32,641 nucleotides of DNA from CAZWVA01 sp964636885 (GCA_964636885.1 CAZWVA010000027.1:1-32641); one strand, 5' to 3'. Positions 14,439-22,178 are shown, numbered from the stretch's first letter. The notes: a model not told the origin generated them from the letters alone. A program made the numbers and translations.

Positions 14439-14440
14439 CC
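14349..14440. repeat. Inverted pair of heptamer arrays at the methyltransferase start
   Basis: Arms 14349-14378 and 14389-14440. It covers the first about 30 codons and the start codon of the methyltransferase N half, extending the protein beyond the usual family start. Confidence 0.75.
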
Positions 14441-14800
14441 TTCTGAACCTCCATTTATTTTTTTCATATAAGTGGTAAGCATCCGAATGATTTCTTCGTA
14501 TAAATCTATATAATGTCGCAAGTCATTGAGGTATCCTAAATCTTTAGAAAGTATCAAATAATATTTAAGTTCATCGAGTGACCCTTGGGCGATATTATAA
14601 AAATTCAACTTGTCCTTTTTGCCTTTTTTCCTGTAGCCTTCTGCGATGTTTGCTGCAACTGATACTGCAGACCTCCGCATCTGCGATATTAAACCGAATC
14701 TTTCCTCGTCTGAAAATGTTTTTGTCAGTTTATATATCTCCAGCACCATCTTATGAGACTTTTGCCATACTTCTAAATGTTCAAAACCCTTCGTTCCCAT
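14435..14800 (-). CDS. S23/IVP-type four-helix-bundle protein (copy 1)
   Basis: A 121-residue S23-family protein: GFEHLEVWQKSHKMVLEIYK, MRRSAVSVAANIAEGY, FYNIAQGSLDELKYYLILS. It is homologous to copy 2 at 10306-10701. The start is set at ATG 14800, where family members usually begin; a GTG at 14815 would overlap the helicase end. The only SD-like sequence (GGGAAG) is supplied by the heptamer array. It overlaps the methyltransferase N half by ATGA. Heptamer arrays lie on both sides (14802-14843 and 14349-14440). Function unknown. Confidence 0.85.
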   Translation of the reverse strand: MGTKGFEHLEVWQKSHKMVLEIYKLTKTFSDEERFGLISQMRRSAVSVAANIAEGYRKKGKKDKLNFYNIAQGSLDELKYYLILSKDLGYLNDLRHYIDLYEEIIRMLTTYMKKINGGSEG

Positions 14801-14801
14801 A

Positions 14802-14843
14802 TTCTTACTTCCCACTTCTCACTTCCCACTTCTCACTTCCCCC
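14802..14843. repeat. Heptamer array, CTTCTCA/CTTCCCA type, helicase 3' end
   Basis: Six near-identical units alternating CACTTCT and CACTTCC. It encodes the helicase tail GGSEKWEVRSGK and overlaps the likely ribosome-binding region of S23 copy 1. Confidence 0.8.
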
Positions 14844-17800
14844 AACCTCCGCCTTTTCTTTCCAGTTCTTGACAAAATATCTCACAATATCCACCACTTT
14901 ATCAGGCTCAAGCTTTGCGGTAGGATTTTGAATAAGGTAGAGTTCTGGATTGCTCGCCGCATTGACAACCACATAAAGCCAATATTCCTCTTTTAGCCTC
15001 TGCGCCATAAGCCATTCGTTGGGTGTAAGAGCGACTGCACCCTCTCTTGCCCTTGCTTTGACCTCAATATAGCGATAATTTCCCTTATCATCACGGGAAC
15101 GAATATCATAGCCCAAATCCTGAAATGATACGTCCTCTGGAGTTCTTCCGTGACTTCTCTCGTATTCCATTGCAATGTTCATTCCAAGTTGCTCGACCTC
15201 TTTATCGCTGACCATATCTGCGTGTGCCTTTTGAGGGAGTACACGCACCGCTCCGAGAATCTTCGGCTCCGTTGGATAGAGGTGCACTTCCGCTTCTATC
15301 TCACTTTGCAATCGCTGTTTTTTGCGCTCCAAATCTTCTTTTTTCCGAATTTCATTTTGAATCGTCAGCTCAGGGATGTTCTCGCCTTTCATCCTTCTCG
15401 TCTCATAATCTGTAATCTTCCCGTCCGATTCAAGAATCATTGATTCAAGCGAGCGGATCCCATACTTTCTCTTTATCTCGGCATCCCTCTGGCGTCTCTC
15501 TAAAAGTTCCCTCTTATAACTCTCAAGCCCCTCGCTTATGACAAGAGCTACGACGGTATCCTTATCAAGAAGGGTTGGGGATTGGGAATTGGGCGTTGGG
15601 AATTGGGGACTTATTGGTTTTAAGTCCCATAAAATGGCGGGATTAACAAAAAACAGATCTTTTCCCCCAATTCCTAATTCCTGATTCCTAATCCCTAAGT
15701 TTTGATAAACCGCAAACAGTCTCTTACCTGCGATGTTATTATTCCCATCTTTTATCTCTGCTTCTAAGAACCAGATGATGCCGTCTCTCTTCCCCTCAGG
15801 ATCAATGAAGGTGGCACCATCCGTGGCGTTCTTGGCATAGTGGGTTAAAATAGCGCTTACTACAGCCTCCAAAAGCGGATGCCCCATCGCAACGAATTCT
15901 GCCTGAGCCTTAGAGGCTCTCTCCTTATCGAAGGATATTTTTGCGTATTCTCTTTGAACTTCTCCGAATCTTATTTTGAAGTCGTATGGCTGGTTGCGAA
16001 TCTCAAAAGGCACAGAGGTAATACGCCAGAGACCATCTACTCTTTTTTCCATCTTGACGTTCAGCACCTCTGCGGCTCTTTTGAAAAATTCCTCAACATA
16101 CTCTGGCACAAGTCTATTCTCCATCGCTCTCCGCTGCTCACCCAGAATTCGGGTCAAATCGATATGCTTCGTGACAAGAGCCTCAAAACTCGCCTCTCTA
16201 ACCCTCTTAATAGCCTCCTCGTCTGGAATCCTCTCAAAATCTTTAAGAATATCATCCATCGTCCTGCGGTTGGCGATGGCATCCACAATAAGGTCTTTCA
16301 GACTCTTCCCAGCCAGCACCTCGCCGATAACGTCAAATACCCTGTCTGAGCCGAGGTGGTCTCGAATCTGAGACAGTTTTTCAAATAGCCTTTCCAGGAT
16401 ACGCCCCTCTCTCGTATCCACCGCCACTAAGTTGTAGATGTGAACCTCGTGCTGCTGACCGTAGCGGTGCACGCGCCCCATCCTCTGCTCCAAACGATTC
16501 GGATTCCAGGGAATATCGTAGTTGACCATAAGCCAGCAGCAGAACTGAAGATTGATACCCTCTCCGCCAGCCTCCGTTGACACCATAATCTGGGCTTGGT
16601 TTCTAAACTCAGCCTCGGCTTTAATTCTTGCATCCAGGCTCATTCCACCGTGAATAAACGTCACCGAGTAACCCCATTTTCTAAGTTTTTCAACTAAATA
16701 CTCCAGCGTGTCTTTGGATTCTGTAAAAATCAGTAATTTTGTGCCAGTTTGATGGAGTTTTTCGGCATCCATCACTTTTTTGAGTTCATTTAATTTCGTT
16801 TCGATCTCTTTCTTTTCGACTTCCTTGGCGAGAACCACGAGTTCTTCAAGCTTTGCTATTTCGTCTTTTAGCTCTTCAAGGGTCTCGGCAGATGTGAGTT
16901 TCTCTAGTAACTCTTCTTCTTTCCTCCACCTTTCTTTTTCTTCCAAATCTTCGAGGTAATCCTCGTCGTACCCGACCTCTTGAAGGAGTTGCCCTTTTTC
17001 GTAGAGTTCCTTCAACCGCTCGTATCTGCGCTCTAGGGATTTTCTTATGGCGCGGACACTAGATGCAAGACGCCGCTGCAATATGGTAAGGGCAAAGGTG
17101 ACGTTGCGTTTTTCTTTCTCCAGAGCTCTGTTAAAGTGCTTTTCAACGTATTCCGTGACGGCGTTGTAAAGCTTTTTTTCGTCGTCTGAGAGGTAGTACT
17201 TAGGTGTCTCCACTTTTCGTGGTGGAAAAATCGGAGCCCCGTCGAAGTCCTTCAAATCCTCCTTCAATCTCCTTAAAAATAAAGGGTTGTCTTTGTTTTG
17301 GATTGACTCAGAAAGCATCGCGACATCGGCAAAGAAACCCGGCTCTAAAAGCTCCAGGAGCAGGCGGAAATTTTCAGGGTCTCCACGGTGAGGGGTTGCT
17401 GTAAGGAAAAGAAGATAAGTAGTTAAGGACGAGAGAAGTTCTCCGAGATTGTAACGGTGTGTTTTATCAATTTTTTCGCCGTATTTATAAGCGGACATCT
17501 TGTGCGCTTCGTCGACTATACACAAATCCCATTTAGAGTCTTTTAAGGCAAACATCACATCGTCCTGTTTGGCAAAATCCATGGATACGATTATCTGGTT
17601 CTCATCATTAAAGACGTTCTGTCCCCAGGAGGCATTCATTGTGCCCCTGTCTACGACCTTGAAACTCTCTTGAAATTTCTCCTTCATCTCCCTTATCCAT
17701 TGGTCCTTGAGATGTCCCGGAACAATGATGAGCGTTCTCTCGACAAGCCCACGATATTTAAGCTCCTTAAGAAGGAGACCTGACATGATAGTTTTTCCAG

Positions 17801-18188
17801 CGCCAGGGTCATCGGCCAGTAAAAATCGAATACGAGGATTTGGCATGATGTAGTGATAGACAGCCTCAATCTGATGGGGTAAAGGATCGATCTGAGATAC
17901 GTTTACCGCATAGAGCGGATCGAATTGAAAGGCGTTTCTTATACGGTGCGATTCTAGGTAGAGAAATAGGGATTCCCCATCGCCGGTGAATCGAAACGGT
18001 TTTTCCTCTATGACTTGAACGGCCTTTATATCTTCGAGAGAAAGTATAGGATTATAAAACCTATGTGTTTCAAGCCCAACGGCCTCGATTTTAATCTGGT
18101 TCTCGCCTATGGATCTAACTGAAATGACCCTTACCTTTTCCGGCCAAAAAGGACCTCTAAGAGTGTCATCGGGCTTAACGGGATTCAT
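14805..18188 (-). CDS. SNF2-family DEAH helicase with C-terminal DUF3883, first gene of the defence operon
   Basis: An 1127-residue protein. The N-terminal ATPase lobe has Walker A DDPGAGKT (Lys132), DEAH (Asp226-His229) and LFLTATPHRGDP. The second lobe has FTESKDTLEYLVEKL and MGRVHRYGQQHEVHIYNL. A charged coiled-coil insert lies at about residues 375-480. The C-terminal DUF3883 region (about 1000-1100) contains GYDIRSRDDKGNYRYIEVKA with Glu1042-x-Lys1044, a PD-(D/E)XK-like arrangement, so it may be a nuclease. Residues about 830-873 are encoded by an inverted heptamer pair, and the last 12 residues by another array. The start ATG 18188 has no SD but a good promoter 18 bases upstream. The family occurs with DUF1156 and DUF499 proteins in defence islands. 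Confidence 0.92.
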   Translation of the reverse strand: MNPVKPDDTLRGPFWPEKVRVISVRSIGENQIKIEAVGLETHRFYNPILSLEDIKAVQVIEEKPFRFTGDGESLFLYLESHRIRNAFQFDPLYAVNVSQIDPLPHQIEAVYHYIMPNPRIRFLLADDPGAGKTIMSGLLLKELKYRGLVERTLIIVPGHLKDQWIREMKEKFQESFKVVDRGTMNASWGQNVFNDENQIIVSMDFAKQDDVMFALKDSKWDLCIVDEAHKMSAYKYGEKIDKTHRYNLGELLSSLTTYLLFLTATPHRGDPENFRLLLELLEPGFFADVAMLSESIQNKDNPLFLRRLKEDLKDFDGAPIFPPRKVETPKYYLSDDEKKLYNAVTEYVEKHFNRALEKEKRNVTFALTILQRRLASSVRAIRKSLERRYERLKELYEKGQLLQEVGYDEDYLEDLEEKERWRKEEELLEKLTSAETLEELKDEIAKLEELVVLAKEVEKKEIETKLNELKKVMDAEKLHQTGTKLLIFTESKDTLEYLVEKLRKWGYSVTFIHGGMSLDARIKAEAEFRNQAQIMVSTEAGGEGINLQFCCWLMVNYDIPWNPNRLEQRMGRVHRYGQQHEVHIYNLVAVDTREGRILERLFEKLSQIRDHLGSDRVFDVIGEVLAGKSLKDLIVDAIANRRTMDDILKDFERIPDEEAIKRVREASFEALVTKHIDLTRILGEQRRAMENRLVPEYVEEFFKRAAEVLNVKMEKRVDGLWRITSVPFEIRNQPYDFKIRFGEVQREYAKISFDKERASKAQAEFVAMGHPLLEAVVSAILTHYAKNATDGATFIDPEGKRDGIIWFLEAEIKDGNNNIAGKRLFAVYQNLGIRNQELGIGGKDLFFVNPAILWDLKPISPQFPTPNSQSPTLLDKDTVVALVISEGLESYKRELLERRQRDAEIKRKYGIRSLESMILESDGKITDYETRRMKGENIPELTIQNEIRKKEDLERKKQRLQSEIEAEVHLYPTEPKILGAVRVLPQKAHADMVSDKEVEQLGMNIAMEYERSHGRTPEDVSFQDLGYDIRSRDDKGNYRYIEVKARAREGAVALTPNEWLMAQRLKEEYWLYVVVNAASNPELYLIQNPTAKLEPDKVVDIVRYFVKNWKEKAEVGGSEKWEVRSGK
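15572..15699. repeat. Inverted pair of heptamer arrays in the helicase gene (AATTGGG type)
   Basis: The left arm (15572-15609, GGGGATTGGGAATTGGGCG) and the right arm (15661-15699, CCCCAATTCCTAATTCC) are imperfect reverse complements with a 51-base spacer. Open in frame, they add about 43 residues (LGIRNQELGIGG ... FPTPNSQSP) to the helicase. Confidence 0.8.
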
Positions 18189-18206
18189 TCTAGTGTTTTT
18201 AAGGTT

Positions 18207-18235
18207 AGGATATTACAAGTGATTTAAAATCTCAA
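18207..18235 (-). promoter_or_regulatory. Promoter of the defence operon
   Basis: On the minus strand, -35 TTGAGA (18230-18235), a 17-base spacer and -10 TATCCT (18207-18212) lie 18 bases before ATG 18188. The predicted leader is about 10-12 nt. Gene coupling downstream suggests one transcript down to 6970. Confidence 0.6.
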
Positions 18236-18530
18236 TACGGTATCTCATCAAATAGGTTCCACGCCGGGTGGTTAAATGGTCGTAAGGCTACGGATCGTTT
18301 GGCAGTCGAGTATGATTCCCTCAGACGCTTTGTGTTGAGGCTGGCCTTTTTCAAAATGGGGTCTGTGGTTCCTCTGAGTGAGTGGGTTGTGTTTATGAGT
18401 TCCGCTATTGCACTTGCGATATTGGGTTTTGGCAGGATGGATTCAAGCTGGGAGCTGTGGCCTATTCACTCGGATTGCCTCAAGAACCCGGCTTGAGGAT
18501 AAGATGTAAAGGTGTGTAAGTAAATCGTGT
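18236..18530. other. Gene-poor stretch with a possible decayed coding fragment
   Basis: No confident gene. Plus-strand frame 18382-18519 is open for 45 codons and reads protein-like (GFWQDGFKLGAVAYSLGLPQ) but begins right after a stop with no start or SD. A different plus frame (18299-18496) is also open but has no SD or recognised motif. A remnant of a lost gene is possible. Confidence 0.35.
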
Positions 18531-18914
18531 TCATCGTATTGTGTATCTGGTGAGAATCTCCCTTAGATCTCTGGCAAACCTAGATCTTGGAAGGACGAGG
18601 TTGCATCCGGCTCTTACGGCCTCCTCCTTTAGCTCCCTCTTTACGTGTGATAGGTAGCCTAGAATGGGTATGTCCTTTATGTCGGCTGAAGATTTAATGT
18701 CTCTTATCGCCTGGAGTGGGTTAGCCGACCTTGAGTCGAGATCTAGGATGACGAGGGATGGCCTTTTTGTGTTTAGCCTTTCCGCCAGCCCCTCTTGGCT
18801 CCTTACGAATTCCAGGGTTATGTCGAGTCCTCTTGCAGCCTCCCTTATTCTGGATGAGAATAATAGGTCATCCACTAGGGCGATTATACTTTTACTCCTT
18901 TTTATTTCTCCCAT
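18531..18914 (-). CDS. Stand-alone CheY-like receiver protein with degenerate active site
   Basis: A 127-residue response-regulator-like fold: an N-terminal acidic pair (IIALVDD), a phospho-acceptor position in SLVILDLDSRSANPLQ, and a Ser in GYLSHVK. The conserved Lys before Pro near the end is replaced (NLVLPRSRF), so phosphotransfer may be weak or absent. No output domain. ATG 18914 is chosen because AAGGG lies 6 bases upstream; a GTG one codon earlier is too close to it. It is divergent from the HAD gene. No histidine kinase in the window. Confidence 0.75.
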   Translation of the reverse strand: MGEIKRSKSIIALVDDLLFSSRIREAARGLDITLEFVRSQEGLAERLNTKRPSLVILDLDSRSANPLQAIRDIKSSADIKDIPILGYLSHVKRELKEEAVRAGCNLVLPRSRFARDLREILTRYTIR

Positions 18915-18978
18915 CACTTACCCTTTATACTAATAGAGTGTATATTAAAGGTCTTATTTGTCCAAAAAGAGGGTATAT

Positions 18979-19692
18979 ATGGAAAGGAAGAGAATAAAGA
19001 CCGTCTTCTTTGATGCCGCCGATACGCTCTTTCGGATAAAGGGCGGGGTTGGGTACATGTACTCTAACGTGGCAAAAAAATACGGGGCCGATTCGACGCC
19101 CGAAGGGATAGAGAGGGCGTTTAAAAAGGCCTTTAGGTCGGCTCCTCCCCTTGCCTTTGGCGGTGTCTCTCCGGATGATAGGAGGGTACTCGAGAAGAGG
19201 TGGTGGTACGAGGTCGTAAGAGCCGTCTTTCTAGAGGTCGGTATGTTTGATGGATTTGACGATTATTTTGAGGAACTCTTTGAGGTCTTTAGAAAAGAGG
19301 CATGGGAGCTCTTTCCCGAGACCAAGGATACTCTCCAGTCCCTTAAGGAGAGAGGGCTCAGTCTAGGGATAATCTCTAACTTCGATACGAGGGTTTATGA
19401 TGTCTGTGCCTCCCTTGGGATCATAGGCTATTTTGATTCCTTTGTTATCTCAAGCGAGGTGGGATACGCAAAGCCCTCCCCTCGGATCTTCTCACTTGCA
19501 CTCAGTAAAAGCGGGGTATCTCCACAAGAGTGCATCCACGTAGGGGATAGCCTGGAACACGATCTCGTTGGTGCCCGCTCGGTTGGAATCAGGGTTCTCT
19601 TACTCGATAAGAGTGGAAGGTATAGGACAAGGGGTGATGTGGAGAGGATCGAAAACCTCTCTGAGGTTATAGGGTTTGTGGATGGTGTATGA
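18979..19692 (+). CDS. HAD-superfamily hydrolase, REG-2/HDHD3-like
   Basis: A 237-residue subfamily IA HAD protein. Motif I is VFFDAADTLF with nucleophile Asp12 and Thr16; the usual second Asp (position +2) is Ala, as in REG-2-like members. Motif II is GIISNFD, motif III is AKPSPRIF and motif IV HVGDSLEHDLVGAR. A cap domain occupies about residues 20-105. The start is set at ATG 18979 with GAGGG upstream; a TTG at 18958 would add seven residues. Probably acts on a small phosphorylated metabolite; substrate unknown. The EamA gene follows after 50 bases on the same strand. Confidence 0.85.
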   Translation: MERKRIKTVFFDAADTLFRIKGGVGYMYSNVAKKYGADSTPEGIERAFKKAFRSAPPLAFGGVSPDDRRVLEKRWWYEVVRAVFLEVGMFDGFDDYFEELFEVFRKEAWELFPETKDTLQSLKERGLSLGIISNFDTRVYDVCASLGIIGYFDSFVISSEVGYAKPSPRIFSLALSKSGVSPQECIHVGDSLEHDLVGARSVGIRVLLLDKSGRYRTRGDVERIENLSEVIGFVDGV

Positions 19693-19742
19693 TCTATTAC
19701 CAGTCCGAAAAGGAAACACAAGAAGGGTTCTGGAGGTGAGTC

Positions 19743-20186
19743 ATGAAAGCAGCTGCCTTGGCCTTACTCGTGGCATCCATTTGGGGTCTTACACCCATAT
19801 TTGAGAAGCTTAGCCTGATAAAGGCCTCAGCCTTTACCGTAATAACGTTGCGTTTTATATTTACGACAACCCTTGTCGTCGTAGCATCCCTTGTGACGGG
19901 TAGGTATAGGGAGATCAGCACGGTTGACGGTAAGACCCTTCTATGGATATTCCTCGCCGGGCTCTTGGGTGGGATTGTTGGACTGTTTATCTACTTCGTC
20001 GCCCTTAAGCAGGACCTCACCACACGCATCGTTCCAATCGCGGCGACGTTCCCGCTCTTTACGGCCTTTTATGCCTTTATCTTTCTTAATGAGCACATCT
20101 CTCTTCAAAGACTTGCCGGTATCATCCTTGTTGTAATCGGCCTTATCCTCATAAACTGGAATAGCGTAACCGTACACCCCAAGTGA
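19743..20186 (+). CDS. Half-size EamA/DMT-superfamily transporter
   Basis: A 147-residue membrane protein with about five hydrophobic segments and a single EamA repeat (ALALLVASIWGLTPIFEKL at the start, LAGIILVVIGLILINW at the end). Typical EamA transporters have two such repeats in about 300 residues, so this one would work as a homo-oligomer, like small multidrug exporters. GGAGGT lies 5 bases before ATG 19743. Substrate unknown. Confidence 0.85.
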   Translation: MKAAALALLVASIWGLTPIFEKLSLIKASAFTVITLRFIFTTTLVVVASLVTGRYREISTVDGKTLLWIFLAGLLGGIVGLFIYFVALKQDLTTRIVPIAATFPLFTAFYAFIFLNEHISLQRLAGIILVVIGLILINWNSVTVHPK

Positions 20187-20194
20187 GATTTTAA

Positions 20195-20386
20195 TCAGCC
20201 CTCTTCGGTCTCTTCGCTTCTTGTAAAGATAACAAATGCCATGGCGGGCCTTTTTGAGGATTCCCTCATTGCAAACTGTATAGTATCGAGAGTCCATCCC
20301 TTCCCAACCCACTCGTTTATCGTTCTTTCCAGATCTTCGTCTGTAACGGTTGTAACCTCAACGACCTTATAGAGGGTCTTTTTCAT
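20195..20386 (-). CDS. Small DUF4177-like protein
   Basis: A 63-residue protein beginning KKTLYKVVEVTTV, followed by a helix with LERTINEWVGKGWTLDTIQF and the ending MAFVIFTRSEE. This matches the compact pattern of DUF4177-like proteins (Tyr-Lys-Val start, GW in the middle, a final FVIF strand). AAGGGG lies 6 bases before the start. It starts 3 bases after the hemB stop, so it is cotranscribed with hemB. Function unknown. Confidence 0.7.
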   Translation of the reverse strand: MKKTLYKVVEVTTVTDEDLERTINEWVGKGWTLDTIQFAMRESSKRPAMAFVIFTRSEETEEG

Positions 20387-20389
20387 GTG

Positions 20390-21364
20390 CTACCCCTTGA
20401 GAACCCTTGCGGCTTCCTTTGCGAAGTATGTGATTATAATGTCTGCCCCAGCCCGCTTTATGCTCGTTAGAACCTCCATCATAACCTGGGTTTCATCGAT
20501 CCAGCCTAGCCTTCCGCCTGCCTTTACCATCGAGTACTCGCCGCTCACATTGTATGCGGCAATTGGGTGATTAAACCCATCCCTTGCCGCCCTTATGACG
20601 TCCAGATAGGAAAGGGCGGGTTTTACCATTACGATGTCGGCTCCCTCTTCTATGTCGAGAGCGATCTCCCTCAGGGCCTCCCTTACGTTTGGTGGATCCA
20701 TCTGGTATCCGCGCCTATTGCCAAACTGTGGTGCCGACTCGGCGGCCTCTCTAAAGGGGCCATAGAAGGCCGAGGCGTACTTTGCGGAATACGACATTAT
20801 GGCCACATTCTCAAACCCGTTCTTATCGAGCGCTTCTCTAATCGCGCCCACACGCCCATCCATCATATCAGAGGGAGCCACTATGTCTGCCCCCGCCTTT
20901 GCGTGGGAAAGGGCTATCCTTGAGAGGTACTGAAGCGTCTGGTCGTTTTTGACCTCACCGTCTTCTATCACTCCACAGTGGCCGTGGCTCGTGTATTCGC
21001 ACATGCAGACATCCGTGATTAGGAGAACCCCGTCTACCCTCTCCTTTATCCTTCTTAACGCCCTCTGAATGATGCCGTTATCGTCGTATCCTTCTGAGCC
21101 CAGTTCGTCCTTCCTCTCCGGTATGCCAAAGAGGAGAACGGCCCGGATTCCGAGGTCCCTTGCCTCTTCTATCTCTTCTATGGCGTTATCTATTGACTGT
21201 CTAAAGATGCCGGGCATGGAGATTATCTCTTCCCTTACCGCTGTCCCTGGAATAATGAACATCGGATATACCAGGTCTCCTACGGAAAGCTCCGTTTCTC
21301 TAACGATCTCACGTATGATCTCGTTTCTCCTAAGTCTCCTTGGACGGTATGTGGGAAAGGGCAT
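20390..21364 (-). CDS. hemB: Delta-aminolevulinic acid dehydratase (porphobilinogen synthase)
   Basis: A 324-residue enzyme of tetrapyrrole synthesis that condenses two 5-aminolevulinate molecules to porphobilinogen. The zinc-type cysteines are Cys120, Cys122 and Cys130 (DVCMCEYTSHGHCG); the active-site lysines are Lys195 (MSYSAKYASAFYGPFR) and Lys248 (VMVKPALSYLD). Full length. No SD precedes ATG 21364; a -10-like TAAACT (21372-21377) lies 7 bases upstream, so the transcript may be leaderless, although the -35 is poor. Tetrapyrrole supply is relevant to cobalamin-dependent MetH. Confidence 0.97.
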   Translation of the reverse strand: MPFPTYRPRRLRRNEIIREIVRETELSVGDLVYPMFIIPGTAVREEIISMPGIFRQSIDNAIEEIEEARDLGIRAVLLFGIPERKDELGSEGYDDNGIIQRALRRIKERVDGVLLITDVCMCEYTSHGHCGVIEDGEVKNDQTLQYLSRIALSHAKAGADIVAPSDMMDGRVGAIREALDKNGFENVAIMSYSAKYASAFYGPFREAAESAPQFGNRRGYQMDPPNVREALREIALDIEEGADIVMVKPALSYLDVIRAARDGFNHPIAAYNVSGEYSMVKAGGRLGWIDETQVMMEVLTSIKRAGADIIITYFAKEAARVLKG

Positions 21365-21413
21365 AAAATAGAGTTTAATCGGTTTCTATGAAAAAAGCCA
21401 GGTTTAGGATCGG

Positions 21414-21752
21414 TTATCTTTGATCCATAACCTTGCTTATGGCCTTTTTAAGGGATTCCACCTCAGAAAGCTCCAATTCAAAGAACTTGAGGGCACGTTG
21501 GATAATGTCAATTACCTTTTTATTATGAAGCCTGTAAAAGACATGAGCTCCTTCTTGCCTGATGTCGACAAGGCGGTAGGCTCTTAGAATGGCCAGGTGT
21601 TGTGAGACGTTGGAGGAACTGAGTTCCAGCCGCTCATGGATCTCTTTAACGTCCTTTTCTGATTCATTAAGCAGGATTAGAATCTGTAGACGCGTTGGGT
21701 TTGAGAGAACACCAAAAAGATCCGCAACTGATTTGATTATGCGTTTTGGCAT
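21414..21752 (-). CDS. ArsR-family winged-helix repressor without obvious metal site
   Basis: A 112-residue DNA-binding protein. The HTH and wing are clear: LFGVLSNPTRLQILILLNES, then LSSSNVSQHLAILRAYRLVD and GAHVFYRLHNKKV. It has no cysteine, so the classical thiol metal sensor site is absent. The promoter upstream carries an inverted repeat suggesting autoregulation. The neighbours (hemB downstream, a nitroreductase 0.8 kb upstream) do not settle its ligand or targets. Confidence 0.88.
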   Translation of the reverse strand: MPKRIIKSVADLFGVLSNPTRLQILILLNESEKDVKEIHERLELSSSNVSQHLAILRAYRLVDIRQEGAHVFYRLHNKKVIDIIQRALKFFELELSEVESLKKAISKVMDQR

Positions 21753-21767
21753 TTGGTATTCTTAATT

Positions 21768-21813
21768 AACCCAATTGATATAAATATTATAATATATTAA
21801 ATGGGTTATACAA
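21768..21813 (-). promoter_or_regulatory. ArsR promoter with overlapping inverted repeat
   Basis: On the minus strand, -35 TTGTAT (21808-21813) and -10 TATAAT (21786-21791) are 16 bases apart. AACCCA (21768-21773) and TGGGTT (21802-21807) form an inverted repeat that flanks the -10, with partial pairing further inward. Typical placement for an autorepressor site. Confidence 0.6.
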
Positions 21814-21911
21814 TAAGATTTACTACAAACCCGATATTCCCAACCCCTTTGGTCTAAATCCCTTGACCGCTTTAGACTCATATGGAATTATAAGAGAACG
21901 GATCCCTTTAT

Positions 21912-22157
21912 TTAGTGTTCGTCTTTCTTATCCGGAAATTCTCCTATCACTAAAAGGGGCCTATATATCTTGTGCTCAGTATCATACGATCTAAGGACAA
22001 GACAATCCTCCGCCTTTTCTACGTAAAAAATGAGACTGCTATAGTCATCGAAAACGAGGGTTAAAGCCGGCATGCCTGCACCGAACTCAACGGCCTTTTC
22101 TGCCTTCTCGTATATCTTTTCGATTAATGAGTTTTCCGATTTCTTCTCTCCTACCAT
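21912..22157 (-). CDS. Hypothetical 81-residue protein
   Basis: Not recognised. An acidic/basic N-terminal helix (SLIEKIYEKAEKAVEFGAG) is followed by strand-like segments (LTLVFDDYSSLIFYVEKA, CLVLRSYD). No signal or TM segment. A good SD (AAGGAG) lies 6 bases before ATG 22157, and a 15-bp perfect palindrome lies 22 bases upstream, so it is probably expressed from its own regulated promoter. Confidence 0.65.
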   Translation of the reverse strand: MVGEKKSENSLIEKIYEKAEKAVEFGAGMPALTLVFDDYSSLIFYVEKAEDCLVLRSYDTEHKIYRPLLVIGEFPDKKDEH

Positions 22158-22178
22158 AGATGTCTCCTTGTTCTTTAT

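Noticed and set aside
10306..14800. Diversity-generating retroelement suggested by Avd-like S23 proteins
   Set aside because: No reverse transcriptase and no template/variable repeat pair were seen.
10264..15699. CRISPR array
   Set aside because: Units are 7 bases, degenerate, without constant spacers, and no cas genes are present.
6970..18188. Canonical DISARM or BREX system
   Set aside because: DrmB/DUF1998, PLD-type DrmC, BrxC/PglZ-like proteins are not present; only the methyltransferase-helicase-ATPase logic is shared.
18261..18330. tRNA-like sequence (GGTTAAATGGTCGTAAGGC)
   Set aside because: D-arm-like bases only; no acceptor stem, anticodon stem or T-arm pairing could be built.
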